Assembly: GCF_027213785.1 (NCBI RefSeq)
Contig: NZ_JAPWGO010000001.1
Location: forward strand, 314,007-378,006
Length of the DNA: 64,000 nucleotides
Source: Limimaricola sp. G21655-S1
GTDB taxonomy: Bacteria; Pseudomonadota; Alphaproteobacteria; Rhodobacterales; Rhodobacteraceae
Direction: 5' to 3'
Shown here: positions 26,174-36,761 of the stretch, in pieces
Numbering within the stretch: position 1 is the stretch's first letter
Layout: the number at the start of each line of letters is the position of its first letter
Notes under the pieces: model-generated
What the model was told of the DNA's origin: nothing
The model's input: the letters and a program-made list of their open reading frames with translations, nothing else
Database searches by the model: none
Translations under genes and position numbers: made by a program

Positions 26174-27906
26174 ATCGGAAGGCCCACGACGAAGCGGGCG
26201 CCCAGCGGCTCCGAGGTCGGATCGGCCTCGGTCGGCCGGATGTTCTCGGCCCAGATCACGCCGCCATGCGCCTCGACGATCTGCTTGGAGATGGCGAGGC
26301 CGAGGCCGGAATTGTTGCCGAACTGCTGCTCGGGCCGCTCCGAGTAGAAGCGCTGGAAGATCTTGGTCAGCGCCTCTTCGGGGATGCCGGGGCCGGTATC
26401 CTCGACCACGACGAGCACCCGGTTCTCGCGCTGGCGGGCCCAGATGCGGATCGCGTCGCCATCCTCGCAAAACGAGATGGCATTGGTGATCAGGTTGACG
26501 AAGACCTGCGCCAAACGCCCTTCGAGGCCCTGGATGTGGATCGGTCGCGACGGCAGATCGGCGATGAAATCGATTCCCTTCAGCGCTGCTTCGCGGCCGA
26601 GGAAATCGTTGAGGTTCGACAGCATCTTCAGCAGGTCGAAGCTCTCCTCCTCCTCCTTCACCAGCTCGGCGTCGAGCCGCGAGGCGTTGGAGATGTCCGA
26701 GACCAGCCGGTCGAGCCGGCGCACGTCGTGCTCGATGACGTCGAGAAGCTTTTCACGGTGATCCTCGCGCTTGACCACGCGCAGGCTTCCCACGGCCGAG
26801 CGCAGCGAGGCCAGCGGATTCTTGATCTCGTGCGCCACGTCGGCGGCGAACTGCTCGTTGCCCTCGATCCGGTCGTAGAGCGCGGCCACCATGCCCCTGA
26901 GCGCCGCCGAGAGGCGGCCGATCTCGTCGGGCCGGGCGGTGAGGTCAGGGATCCGCACCTTGGTGGGGGCGAATTTGCGGGCGTTGCGGTCGCGCCCGGT
27001 CTCGGCGGCGGCGGCCAGCTCGGAGAGCGGGTTGGCGATGGTCGAGGCGAGCACGAGGCTGAGGCCGATCGAGACCAGCATGCCGATGACGAACATCTGC
27101 AGCACCTGCTCGCGCTCGCGCCGCACCAGCGCGTCGATCTCGCCGGCCGCCGAGGTGACGGCGACCACGCCGACGGCGCGACGACCCTGCTCGATCGGCG
27201 TCGCCACCGCAAAGATGGTGCGGCCCTGCGCGTCAGTCCGGGTCTGCACCGCGGTGCCGCCAGCCAGCGCCGGCGACACCAGCGCCTTCGCCGCGTCGGC
27301 GGTGCCGAAGGCGGGGGGCGGGGCGCTCGCGGGCGACAGCAGCCCGGCCAGCGCCTCCCATCCTGAATTGAGCAGATCGGTCAGCACCGTGCCGCCGGTT
27401 CCGAGGTCGAGCCCGCTCACCGCCTCGCGGCCCTGCGCCGCGGTCTCGCCGGCGAGCTGCCCCGAGGCGTCGAAGACCCGCAGCTCGATGCCGTCGCGCA
27501 GATCGAGCGCCGCGAGGCTCGCCTCGACATCGATGCCGTCGCCGGTGATCAGGTTGACCGGCGCGCCGGCGGGCAGCTGCACCTCGAACAGATCGGCGAT
27601 CAGCTCGGCCTGGCTCACCAGCGACGAGGCGCGCTGGAAGGCGAGGTTGTCGCGCGACGGCGCCAGATAGAGCATCCCCGCGACCAGCAGCAGCAGCGCG
27701 ATCAGGTTGAAGGTGATGATCTTGCGCGCCAGCGGCGAGCGGTTGAGCTGCACCAGCCTGCGGCGGCGGCGCGGCCGCTCGGCCCCGTTCTCGGGCGTGA
27801 CCCAATCCTCGCCCAGCAGCACCCGCTCGCGCGTTTCGGACCCGCCGCGGGCGGCGCGCCGGACCGAGTTCAGGTCCCGCACGTCGATCTTGGGGGCGGC
27901 GGTCAT
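26170..27906 (-). CDS. chvG: sensor histidine kinase ChvG
   Basis: A 578-aa membrane kinase. Spans at about 62-82 and 270-290 flank a periplasmic sensor domain. A HAMP linker follows, then the dimerisation/phosphoacceptor helix FAADVAHEIKNPLASL with H359, and the ATPase domain ending NNSGLGLAISKQIVEAHGG. ChvG (ExoS) responds to acid and host or envelope signals in Rhizobiales and is conserved in Rhodobacterales. It follows chvI by 29 bp and precedes hprK with a 4-bp overlap, linking sensing to the regulatory PTS. Confidence 0.95.
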   Translation of the reverse strand: MTAAPKIDVRDLNSVRRAARGGSETRERVLLGEDWVTPENGAERPRRRRRLVQLNRSPLARKIITFNLIALLLLVAGMLYLAPSRDNLAFQRASSLVSQAELIADLFEVQLPAGAPVNLITGDGIDVEASLAALDLRDGIELRVFDASGQLAGETAAQGREAVSGLDLGTGGTVLTDLLNSGWEALAGLLSPASAPPPAFGTADAAKALVSPALAGGTAVQTRTDAQGRTIFAVATPIEQGRRAVGVVAVTSAAGEIDALVRREREQVLQMFVIGMLVSIGLSLVLASTIANPLSELAAAAETGRDRNARKFAPTKVRIPDLTARPDEIGRLSAALRGMVAALYDRIEGNEQFAADVAHEIKNPLASLRSAVGSLRVVKREDHREKLLDVIEHDVRRLDRLVSDISNASRLDAELVKEEEESFDLLKMLSNLNDFLGREAALKGIDFIADLPSRPIHIQGLEGRLAQVFVNLITNAISFCEDGDAIRIWARQRENRVLVVVEDTGPGIPEEALTKIFQRFYSERPEQQFGNNSGLGLAISKQIVEAHGGVIWAENIRPTEADPTSEPLGARFVVGLPI

Positions 27907-27935
27907 GATGCGCTCATGCTCCGGGACGACCTCTC

Positions 27936-28637
27936 TTATTCCTCGTTGTAGCGATAGCCGATGCCATAGAGGGTTTCGATCGCCGAGAAGTCGGGATCGG
28001 CGTTGCGCATCTTCTTGCGCAGCCGCTTGATGTGGCTGTCGATGGTGCGGTCGTCGACATAGACCTGATCGTCATAGGCCACGTCCATCAGCTGGTCGCG
28101 GCTCTTGACGAAGCCCGGGCGCTGCGCGAGCGCCTGCAGCAGCAGGAACTCGGTCACGGTGAGCGACACGTCCTTGCCCTTCCAGGTCACGGCGTGGCGC
28201 AGCGGGTCCATGGTGAGCTGGCCGCGCTCCATCACCTTGTTCTCCTCGGTGACCTCGACGGTCTCGCCCGAGATCGCGTCCTGGCGGCGCAGCAGCGCCC
28301 GGATGCGCTCCACCAGCAGGCGCTGGCTGAAGGGTTTCTTGACGTAGTCGTCGGCACCCATGCGCAGGCCGAGCACCTCGTCGATCTCGTCATCCTTGGA
28401 GGTGAGGAAGATCACCGGCATCTGGGTCTTCTGGCGCAGACGCTGCAGCAGATCCATGCCGTCCATGCGCGGCATCTTGATATCGAGCACGGCCATGTCG
28501 GGCAGCTTCTTGTTGAAGGCATCGAGCGCCATCTGGCCGTCATTGTAGGTCTCGACCTCGAAGCCCTCGGCTTCGAGCGTCATCGACACCGAGGTCAGAA
28601 TGTTTCGATCGTCATCCACCAGCGCGATTCTCGACAT
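27936..28637 (-). CDS. chvI: response regulator ChvI
   Basis: A 233-aa OmpR-type regulator. The receiver domain has the acidic triad (VDDD near residue 8), the phosphorylated D52 in [10 protein letters not shown], and K in DYVKKPF. The C-terminal winged helix ends [16 protein letters not shown]. It is the first gene of the six-gene leftward operon; its promoter must lie in the 317-bp region shared with pckA. Confidence 0.96.
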   Translation of the reverse strand: MSRIALVDDDRNILTSVSMTLEAEGFEVETYNDGQMALDAFNKKLPDMAVLDIKMPRMDGMDLLQRLRQKTQMPVIFLTSKDDEIDEVLGLRMGADDYVKKPFSQRLLVERIRALLRRQDAISGETVEVTEENKVMERGQLTMDPLRHAVTWKGKDVSLTVTEFLLLQALAQRPGFVKSRDQLMDVAYDDQVYVDDRTIDSHIKRLRKKMRNADPDFSAIETLYGIGYRYNEE

Positions 28638-28954
28638 CGAAATCCCTTTCCTGCTCGGATTCTCTTCTTGGACCTTGCTTTGTCATCCCGGTTTGACCCT
28701 CCCAGATCAAGGGCGGAGAGCGAATCGTGGCCCTGAAGACGCCTCATTTGTGCCGAAATGGAATAACCAATGGCTAAAATGCCTCACCTTTTCGACCTCT
28801 CCAAAGCGCCCCTGCCGCTGCGGCAGGCGCGGCGGCCGGACGGTTGCGCTAACAGTCCGACTGGTTGCGCTAACTGGATGGTCGCCTTGGAAATCATCGT
28901 GTTAAGCCCTTTGCACCGGGTCGGAAGGCGACCCCGATCAAAGGAGCCGGTCAG
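28638..28954. other. divergent control region between chvI and pckA
   Basis: A 317-bp region with no gene. The middle is richer in A and T than its surroundings. It holds a tandem 12-bp repeat close to pckA (separate entry) and a Shine-Dalgarno AAGGAG at 28941-28946 for pckA. No sure -35/-10 pair can be picked by eye on either strand. Confidence 0.7.
28842..28874 (+). promoter_or_regulatory. tandem operator-like repeat upstream of pckA
   Basis: GGTTGCGCTAAC occurs exactly twice, at 28842-28853 and 28863-28874, start-to-start 21 bp, that is two helical turns. Each copy is a near-palindrome (GTT-N5-AAC), like LacI/GntR-type operators. It ends 80 bp before the pckA ATG. Regulator unknown; inference from pattern only. 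Confidence 0.6.
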
Positions 28955-30553
<1,599 letters not shown>

Positions 30554-30566
30554 GGCCTGCGCACCC

Positions 30567-30598
30567 GTTCCGCGGGGGAGGGGAGGCCCCCGCGGAAC
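30567..30598 (+). terminator. pckA terminator hairpin
   Basis: Perfect 12-bp arms GTTCCGCGGGGG (30567-30578) and CCCCCGCGGAAC (30587-30598) with an 8-base loop, 13 bp after the pckA stop. No T-run follows. Confidence 0.6.
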
Positions 30599-30600
30599 GC

Positions 30601-30631
30601 TTGACAGCCGGGCGCCATGGCCGCCCTATCG
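30601..30631 (+). promoter_or_regulatory. possible promoter of the secreted hydrolase gene
   Basis: A consensus -35 TTGACA (30601-30606), then CCTATC at 30625-30630 as a likely -10 with an 18-bp spacer. The start codon lies about 30 bp downstream. Confidence 0.5.
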
Positions 30632-30660
30632 GGCGGCTGACGCGCCCCCGGAGACCCGCC

Positions 30661-31695
30661 ATGACCAAGCCGTTTCTCGCTCTCATCGGCGCGGCGCTTC
30701 TCGCCGCCCCGCTCCTTGCCCAGGAGGCGGAGAGGTCCGAGGCCGACACGACCGAAACGCAGGTGTCCGAGCCGCTCGGGAGCGCCGAGCCGGACGCGGC
30801 CGCCGCGCCCGGGATCGATCTTTCCACGCTGATGATCACCGCGCCTTGGCCGCGCCCTCTGCCGCTCTCGGACGGGCGCGCCGGGCTCTCGGACCGGGTC
30901 TCCTTCGAGGTCGAGGGCACGCCGGTCTACGGCACTCTGGCGCTCCCGCCCGACGGCCCCGCGCCCACGGTGCTGATGCTGCACGGCTTTACCGGCGACC
31001 GCGACGAGCTCGACATCGCGGGGGTGGAGGAGGGCGTGTTCCGCCGCACGGCCCGGCTTCTGGCCGAGGCGGGCTATGCCAGCCTGCGCATCGATTTCCG
31101 CGGCTCCGGCGAAAGCGTCGAAGGCTTCGATTTCGCCGATACCACCTTCGAAAGCCAGATCGCCGATGCGCGGGCGGCGCTCGACTGGCTCGGGAGCGAG
31201 GACCGCGCCGGTGGCCCGCTCTACCTGATCGGCTGGAGCCAGGGCGGGCTGGTCGCGGCCTCGCTCGCCGGGCGCGGCGCGCCGGTCGAGGCGGTGGCGC
31301 TCTGGGCCGCGGTGGCCGATCCGCAGATCACCTTCGCCACGCTGTTCGGCCCCGAGACGCTGGCCGAGGGCGTGCTGTCGGAGAGGCCGACCGAGCTGAC
31401 CCTGCCCTGGGGCGCGGAGATCACGCTGGGCCAGCCCTTCTTCGAAGGCGTCATCGCCGCCGACCCGGTGGCCGAGATCGCGGGCTATGACGGGCCGCTC
31501 TTCGTGGCGCAGGGCACCGAGGACGCGACCGTCGACCCGGCACAGGCCGAGATGTTGCTCTCCGCGCATGAGGGGCGCGAGGAGCTGTGGCTTAGGGAAA
31601 TGGACCACGCCTTCGACGCCTTCGAGGGGCCGGAGCGGCTCGACGAAATGGTCGCGGCCACCGTGGCCTTCTTCGACATGCTGGGCGCGCCCTAG
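30661..31695 (+). CDS. secreted alpha/beta hydrolase
   Basis: A 344-aa protein: signal peptide (FLALIGAALLAAPLLAQ), an acidic low-complexity linker to about residue 55, then an alpha/beta-hydrolase domain. The oxyanion segment is LMLHGFTGDRDE, the nucleophile elbow GWSQGG, the acid AQGTEDATVD, and the base MDHAFD. Closest to the serine aminopeptidase/dienelactone-hydrolase-like group; substrate unknown. It ends convergent with the RNase T2 gene, sharing CTAG. Confidence 0.88.
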   Translation: MTKPFLALIGAALLAAPLLAQEAERSEADTTETQVSEPLGSAEPDAAAAPGIDLSTLMITAPWPRPLPLSDGRAGLSDRVSFEVEGTPVYGTLALPPDGPAPTVLMLHGFTGDRDELDIAGVEEGVFRRTARLLAEAGYASLRIDFRGSGESVEGFDFADTTFESQIADARAALDWLGSEDRAGGPLYLIGWSQGGLVAASLAGRGAPVEAVALWAAVADPQITFATLFGPETLAEGVLSERPTELTLPWGAEITLGQPFFEGVIAADPVAEIAGYDGPLFVAQGTEDATVDPAQAEMLLSAHEGREELWLREMDHAFDAFEGPERLDEMVAATVAFFDMLGAP

Positions 31696-32327
31696 CGGAT
31701 CGGCAGCATCAGCGCATCGGACAGCGCGCAATCGCGGATCACGTCGGCGCCGCAATCGCGCGGTTCGAGATCGCGGGTCAGGCAGATCCGCACCTCCTGC
31801 ACCATCCCGTCGCGGCAGGTCACGGTGAGCCCGTCGGCGGTGAGTTCCGGGTTGTCGCGCAGGAATGCCTCCTCGACTAGGCTGGCCGGCAGGGTGATCT
31901 CGCGCTCCAGCCGCCGGAATTCCTTGGGGCGCGCCACGCGCTCATAGGCCGCGCGGGCGGTCTCGAAATAGGCGTCCGGCGACATTCCCGAGCAGGTGCC
32001 GTGCTTCTTCCACTGGTGCCAGGCCGAGCCGCCGCTGCCCATGATGTCGGCCATCGCACCGGTACGGGCGCGCGAGGGTGGCGCCTGGGGCGTGGCGCAG
32101 TAATCGGGCCATCCGGTCTCGTATTGCGGCCAGAGCCCGTGCAACACCCAGCCATGGTCGCGGCTCGCCTCGCATTGCTCGGAGCCGCGCGCCTCTCCCT
32201 CGCGGGCGCACCAGCCGGGCGACCAGCTCAGCGCCAGCACGTAGTAGTCGAATTCGCCCGCCGTCTCGGCCCGCAGGGGCGAGGCGAGAAGCGCCAGCGC
32301 CGCGAAGGCTCTTGCCGCAAAGGTCAT
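31692..32327 (-). CDS. ribonuclease T2 family protein
   Basis: A 211-aa secreted ribonuclease of the T2 family, which cuts single-stranded RNA through 2',3'-cyclic phosphates. A signal peptide ends near residue 20 (SPLRA). The first active-site block is LHGLWPQ, the second WHQWKKHGTCSG. The acid usually found in His-Glu-Trp of the second block is Gln here. Its stop codon overlaps that of the convergent hydrolase by CTAG. Confidence 0.9.
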   Translation of the reverse strand: MTFAARAFAALALLASPLRAETAGEFDYYVLALSWSPGWCAREGEARGSEQCEASRDHGWVLHGLWPQYETGWPDYCATPQAPPSRARTGAMADIMGSGGSAWHQWKKHGTCSGMSPDAYFETARAAYERVARPKEFRRLEREITLPASLVEEAFLRDNPELTADGLTVTCRDGMVQEVRICLTRDLEPRDCGADVIRDCALSDALMLPIR

Positions 32328-32461
32328 TTATGTCTTTCCTCCAGCCGGTGTGATCCCTATATAGCGCGATGAGTTCCCCGAAAATGGAAACCAAGGATCG
32401 CCATGGCGGTCCGCCCCAGGCCGGGGCCGGGGGAAGACGTGTTTTTCGAAAGGGTGTTCAC

Positions 32462-33238
32462 ATGGCTGACAAACCGCTCATGGCCAAGGCCACCGCCGTC
32501 TGGCTGGTGGACAACACGACGATCAGCTTCAAGCAGATCGGCGATTTCTGCGGGCTGCACGAGCTCGAGGTGCAGGGCATCGCCGACGGCGACGTGGCCG
32601 CGGGCGTGAAGGGCTTCGACCCGGTCGCCAACAACCAGCTGACGCAGGACGAGATCGAGAAGGCGGAGAAGAACCCGCTGCACAAGCTGAAGCTCAAGTT
32701 CAACGCCTCCGCCGTCGGCGAGGAGAAGCGCCGGGGCCCGCGCTACACGCCGCTGTCCAAGCGTCAGGACCGGCCCGCCTCGATCCTGTGGCTGGTCAAG
32801 TTCCACCCCGAGCTGTCGGATGGTCAGATCTCCAAGCTGGTCGGCACCACCAAGCCGACGATCCAGGCGATCCGCGAGCGCACCCACTGGAACATCGGCA
32901 ACATCGACCCGATCGACCCGGTGGCGCTGGGGCTGTGCCGCCAGTCCGAGCTCGATGCCGCCGTGCAGCAGGCCAATGCCAAGCGCCTTCGCGACGGATC
33001 GGCGATGAGCGACGACGAGCGCCGCAAGCTGGTCTCGACCGAGCAGAGCCTCGGCATGTCGCCCGAGCCCAAGATGCCCTCCTCGATCTCGGGGCTGGAA
33101 AGCTTCACCCTGTCGGAGAGCAACGACGCCGAAGAGGAGGAGGCCGAGGAGCCGCAGGACGAGCGCGACGTCTCGGATGCCGACAGCTTCTTCAACCTGC
33201 CCAAGGGCGGCGACGAGGACGAAGACGAGGACAAGTAA
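32462..33238 (+). CDS. trcR: cell-cycle transcriptional regulator TrcR (DUF1013)
   Basis: A 258-aa protein of the DUF1013/TrcR family, restricted to alphaproteobacteria. It opens KATAVWLVDNTTISFKQIG, a helix-turn-helix-like unit, and repeats a second such unit at SDGQISKLVGTTKPTIQAI. The C-terminal 50 residues are very acidic. In Rhodobacterales TrcR is a regulator tied to the cell cycle. A TATA-like CCTATATAG at 32355-32363 could be part of the promoter. Start chosen at MADKP, dropping a longer in-frame extension. Confidence 0.93.
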   Translation: MADKPLMAKATAVWLVDNTTISFKQIGDFCGLHELEVQGIADGDVAAGVKGFDPVANNQLTQDEIEKAEKNPLHKLKLKFNASAVGEEKRRGPRYTPLSKRQDRPASILWLVKFHPELSDGQISKLVGTTKPTIQAIRERTHWNIGNIDPIDPVALGLCRQSELDAAVQQANAKRLRDGSAMSDDERRKLVSTEQSLGMSPEPKMPSSISGLESFTLSESNDAEEEEAEEPQDERDVSDADSFFNLPKGGDEDEDEDK

Positions 33239-33248
33239 GTTCTTGGCT

Positions 33249-33277
33249 GCGCCGGGCCCCTCGCGGGCGCCCGGCGC
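33249..33277. terminator. trcR / PACE convergent terminator hairpin
   Basis: Perfect 9-bp arms GCGCCGGGC (33249-33257) and GCCCGGCGC (33269-33277) with an 11-base loop, between convergent stops. No T-run. Confidence 0.5.
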
Positions 33278-33284
33278 GGGCGGC

Positions 33285-33713
33285 TCAGGCTGCCACCCGG
33301 CCGTCGGGATCGGGAAAGACCCTGTCGTAGCACCAGGTGAAGACGAAGGTGTAGACGAGGTAGAACAGCGCGAAGCTGAGCTGCACCACGAAGGATTCCA
33401 CGTAGCCCAGCCCCAGCCACCACGAGAAGATCGGCAGCAGGATCAGCAGCAGCCCCAGCTCGAAGGCGGTGGCATGCAGCGCCCGGAGCGGCATCGTCTT
33501 GGTGGTGGTGCCACGCCAGTGCTTCAGCGCGTGGTCGAAGGCGAAGTTGAACGCGTAGTTCCAGCAGGTCGCCACCAGCGACGAGATCACGCTGATCGCG
33601 CCGATGTCGAACAGCGGAAAACCGTAGAGCCACGATCCGAACGGCGTGACCAGCGCCAGCCCGAGAAGCTCGAAGCTGACGGCCTGCCGGATGCGGTCGG
33701 ATTTGGTGCGCAT
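33285..33713 (-). CDS. PACE family efflux protein
   Basis: A 142-aa four-helix membrane protein of the PACE (AceI-type) family. The two tandem bacterial transmembrane-pair domains are visible: FELLGLALVTPFGSWLYG and, later, FELGLLLILLPIFSWWLGLG (20 residues). The conserved helix motif WNYAFNFAFDHAL is also present. Members export chlorhexidine and other biocides; natural substrates may be short diamines. It stands alone. Confidence 0.92.
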   Translation of the reverse strand: MRTKSDRIRQAVSFELLGLALVTPFGSWLYGFPLFDIGAISVISSLVATCWNYAFNFAFDHALKHWRGTTTKTMPLRALHATAFELGLLLILLPIFSWWLGLGYVESFVVQLSFALFYLVYTFVFTWCYDRVFPDPDGRVAA

Positions 33714-33806
33714 GAGATCTCCGCTCTTGCCGTGTCCGTCGGGTCGTCCCGATCTTTCAGGCCCCGGACGGGGCGGAGGTCGTCCTCGCTCGCTACAGGA
33801 AATATG

Positions 33807-33828
33807 TTGCGGCGCCGTTGCGCCGCAA
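33807..33828 (-). terminator. probable terminator of the dnaX-ybaB-recR run
   Basis: Perfect 8-bp arms TTGCGGCG (33807-33814) and CGCCGCAA (33821-33828), loop of six, 15 bp beyond the recR stop; the minus-strand tail is only moderately T-rich. Confidence 0.45.
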
Positions 33829-33843
33829 GGGGGCGCGGTTCGG

Positions 33844-34437
33844 TTACAGGCTGCGCCGTGCCCTCAATGCCGCGCTGATCGTGCCGTCATCGAGATAATC
33901 CAGCTCGCCGCCCACCGGCACGCCCTGCGCCAGCGAGGTCACCGAAACGTCCGGTAGCTGGTCGGCGATGTAATGCGCCGTGGTCTGGCCGTCGATCGTG
34001 GCGCCGAGCGCGAGGATCACCTCGGACACCGCCTCGGCGCGCACCCGGTCCATGAGACGCGGAATGCGCAGCTCCTCGGGGCCGACGGCGTCGAGCGCCG
34101 AGAGCGTGCCGCCGAGCACGTGGTAGCGGCCCTTGAACACGCCCGAGCGTTCCATGGCCCAGAGATCGGCCACGTCCTCGACCACGCAGATCTGCCCCGT
34201 CGCCCGGCGCTCGTCGGCGCAGATGCCGCAGATGTCGCCGGTGCCGACATTGCCGCAATTGAGGCATTCGCGCGCGGTGGCGCCGACCTCGGTCATCGCC
34301 TCGGCCAAGGGCGCGAGCAGCGTGCCGCGCTTCTTGACGAGATGCAGCACCGCGCGCCGCGCCGAGCGGGGCCCGAGCCCCGGCAGGCGCGACATCAGCT
34401 CGATCAGCCGGTCGATGGCCTCGCGATCCTCGCTCAT
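33844..34437 (-). CDS. recR: recombination mediator RecR
   Basis: RecR works with RecO/RecF to load RecA at gaps. The 197-aa protein has the helix-hairpin-helix [12 protein letters not shown], the four-cysteine zinc site ([16 protein letters not shown]), and a Toprim domain ([13 protein letters not shown]). The start at 34437 gives the normal family length; an ATG four codons earlier is less likely. Third gene of dnaX - ybaB - recR, a classic conserved trio. Confidence 0.96.
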   Translation of the reverse strand: MSEDREAIDRLIELMSRLPGLGPRSARRAVLHLVKKRGTLLAPLAEAMTEVGATARECLNCGNVGTGDICGICADERRATGQICVVEDVADLWAMERSGVFKGRYHVLGGTLSALDAVGPEELRIPRLMDRVRAEAVSEVILALGATIDGQTTAHYIADQLPDVSVTSLAQGVPVGGELDYLDDGTISAALRARRSL

Positions 34438-34504
34438 GCCATGGCCCATCGCGGGGCGGCAGGGCGGTGCAGGATATTTGCAGGGTGACGGAGCAGGGCG
34501 GGCC

Positions 34505-34849
34505 TCAGAACGGCAGGTTCATGCCCGCGGGCAGGCCGAGCTCTTCCTGAATCTTCTTCATCTCCTGCTGCGCCCGCTCGGTGGCGCGCGACTGCGCGTC
34601 CTTGATCGCGGCGAGGATCAGGTCCTCGACCACCTCCTTCTCGGAGGCCACGAAGATCGACGGGTCGATGTCGAGCCCGGTGAGCTCGCCCTTGGCGGTC
34701 GCCGTCGCCTTCACCAGCCCCGCGCCGCTTTCGCCGGTCACGGTGATGGTCTCCAGATCCTCCTGGATCTTGGCCATCTTGCCCTGCATCTCCTGCGCGG
34801 CCTTCATCATCTTGGACATGTCGCCCAGGCCGCCGAGCCCCTTGAACAT
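34505..34849 (-). CDS. YbaB/EbfC nucleoid-associated protein
   Basis: A 114-aa DNA-binding protein of the YbaB/EbfC family: N-terminal helix rich in Met and Lys ([19 protein letters not shown]), then a small beta-sheet core and a C-terminal helix ending [10 protein letters not shown]. It coats the nucleoid and, from its constant place between dnaX and recR, is thought to help repair or replication. Confidence 0.95.
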   Translation of the reverse strand: MFKGLGGLGDMSKMMKAAQEMQGKMAKIQEDLETITVTGESGAGLVKATATAKGELTGLDIDPSIFVASEKEVVEDLILAAIKDAQSRATERAQQEMKKIQEELGLPAGMNLPF

Positions 34850-34926
34850 CGCTGATCTCCTCGAATGCGTTCGCCCAGAGATACGGTCGAGGCCGCCCCG
34901 TCACAAGGGCGGCACCGCGAAAGCCG

Positions 34927-36690
34927 TCACTCTTCCTCGAACGGGTCCCACTCGTCCTCGACCTCGGCGAGCGCCTCCTCGGCGGCGTGCTGGCTGCGCT
35001 CGGCCTCGGTACGGATCTCGGTGATCCTCGCCTTGGGGAAGGCCGCGAAGACGGCGCGCACCAGCGGATGCGCCTCGGCCTCCTGTCGGAGCGCCAGCGC
35101 CGCCGCGTCGCGGGTCTCGGCGATGGTGGGCTGGCCGCCCTCGTTGGCGACGCTGATCGCCCAGCGCGCGCCGGTCCAGGCCTGCAGCTTCTGGCCCAGC
35201 CGCTGCGCCATGTCGGCGCGCGCGTCCGGGGTCGGTTCGAACTCGATCCGGCCGGGGCTGTAGCGCACCAGCCTCAGCGTGGTCTCGACCTCGATCAGCA
35301 TCTGCACGTCGCGATGCGTACGGATGAGCTCGACCACGTCCTCGAAGCGGGCATAGCGCGCCAGCGCGTTTTCCGTGGCGATCGCCAGCGCGGGCTGCGC
35401 CGCGCCGCGCGCCGAGGGTCCCGACGGGCCGGCATGGGTGGGCGCGGGGGTGCCGCGCGCCTGGACCTGGCCGCCCTGCGCGGGTCGCGCGCCGCCGCCA
35501 TTGCCGCCACCGGGGGGCGGCGGCGGGACGGGCGCATCCTGCAGCTTGCGCACGAGTTCCTCGGGGCTTGGCAGATCGGCCACGTGGGTCAGGCGGATCA
35601 CCGCCATCTCGGCCGCCATCATCGCGTTGGGGGCGTGCGCCACCTCTTCGAGCGCCTTTAGCAGCATCTGCCACAGCCGGGTCAGCACCCGCATCGGCAG
35701 CGCCTCGGCCATCTGCGCGCCGCGCGCCCGCTCATCCGGGCCGACGGTGGGGTCGTCGGCGGCCTCGGGCGTGATCTTGATGACCGAGACCCAGTGCGCG
35801 ATCTCGGCCAGATCGCGCAGCACCGCCATCGGGTCGGCGCCCTCGGCGTATTGCGCCGAAAGCTCGGTCAGCGCCGCCGCCGCCTCGCCCTTGAGGATCA
35901 TGTCGAACAGGTCGAGCACCCGGCCGCGATCGGCGAGGCCGAGCATGGCACGGATCTGCTCCGCAGTGGTTTCGCCCGCGCCATGGCTGATCGCCTGATC
36001 CAGAAGCGAGGTCGCGTCGCGCGCCGAGCCTTCGGCGGCGCGGGTGATCAGCGCCAGCGCGTCATCGGCGATCTGCGCGCCCTCGGCATCGGCGATGCGG
36101 CGCAGCATCCCGATCATCACCTCGGGCTCGATCCGGCGCAGGTCGAAGCGCTGGCAGCGCGACAGCACCGTCACCGGCACCTTGCGGATCTCGGTGGTGG
36201 CGAAGATGAACTTCACATGAGCCGGCGGCTCCTCCAGCGTCTTGAGGAGCGCGTTGAACGCCCCCGTCGACAGCATGTGGACCTCGTCGATGATGTAGAC
36301 CTTGTAGCGCGCCGAGGCCGCCCGGTAGTGCACGCTGTCGATGATCTCGCGGATGTTGGCGACACCGGTGTTCGAGGCCGCGTCCATCTCCATCACGTCG
36401 ACATGGCGGCCCTCCATGATCGCCACGCAATGCTCGCACTGCCCGCAGGGCTCGGTCGTCGGGCCGCCATCGCCATCGGGGCCAATGCAGTTCATGCCCT
36501 TGGCGATGATCCGCGCGGTCGTGGTTTTACCGGTGCCCCGGATGCCGGTCATGATGAAGGCCTGCGCGATGCGGTTGGCGGCGAAGGCGTTCTCGAGCGT
36601 GCGCACCATCGCGTCCTGCCCCACCAGGTCGGCGAAGGTCTCGGGCCGGTATTTCCGGGCGAGGACCTGATAGGCGGGGGCGTCGGACAT
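34927..36690 (-). CDS. dnaX: DNA polymerase III subunit gamma/tau
   Basis: DnaX is the ATPase of the clamp loader. The 587-aa protein shows Walker A GIRGTGKTTTAR near residue 50, the zinc-binding cysteines in CGQCEHC, the DEVHML Walker B region, and sensor motif VLSRCQRFDL. A Pro/Gly-rich linker (about residues 395-430) separates the AAA part from the tau-specific C-terminus. No A-rich slippery site for a gamma frameshift is apparent. Confidence 0.96.
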   Translation of the reverse strand: MSDAPAYQVLARKYRPETFADLVGQDAMVRTLENAFAANRIAQAFIMTGIRGTGKTTTARIIAKGMNCIGPDGDGGPTTEPCGQCEHCVAIMEGRHVDVMEMDAASNTGVANIREIIDSVHYRAASARYKVYIIDEVHMLSTGAFNALLKTLEEPPAHVKFIFATTEIRKVPVTVLSRCQRFDLRRIEPEVMIGMLRRIADAEGAQIADDALALITRAAEGSARDATSLLDQAISHGAGETTAEQIRAMLGLADRGRVLDLFDMILKGEAAAALTELSAQYAEGADPMAVLRDLAEIAHWVSVIKITPEAADDPTVGPDERARGAQMAEALPMRVLTRLWQMLLKALEEVAHAPNAMMAAEMAVIRLTHVADLPSPEELVRKLQDAPVPPPPPGGGNGGGARPAQGGQVQARGTPAPTHAGPSGPSARGAAQPALAIATENALARYARFEDVVELIRTHRDVQMLIEVETTLRLVRYSPGRIEFEPTPDARADMAQRLGQKLQAWTGARWAISVANEGGQPTIAETRDAAALALRQEAEAHPLVRAVFAAFPKARITEIRTEAERSQHAAEEALAEVEDEWDPFEEE

Positions 36691-36761
36691 GCGTGGGACT
36701 CCGGTCGAGGGGACCGGGCCAAACTAGGGCTTGGCGCCGCCGAGGTCCACCTCGCGGGATC

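Noticed and set aside
34927-36690. Programmed frameshift in dnaX
   Set aside because: No A-rich slippery heptamer with a downstream structure was found; the full-length frame is intact.
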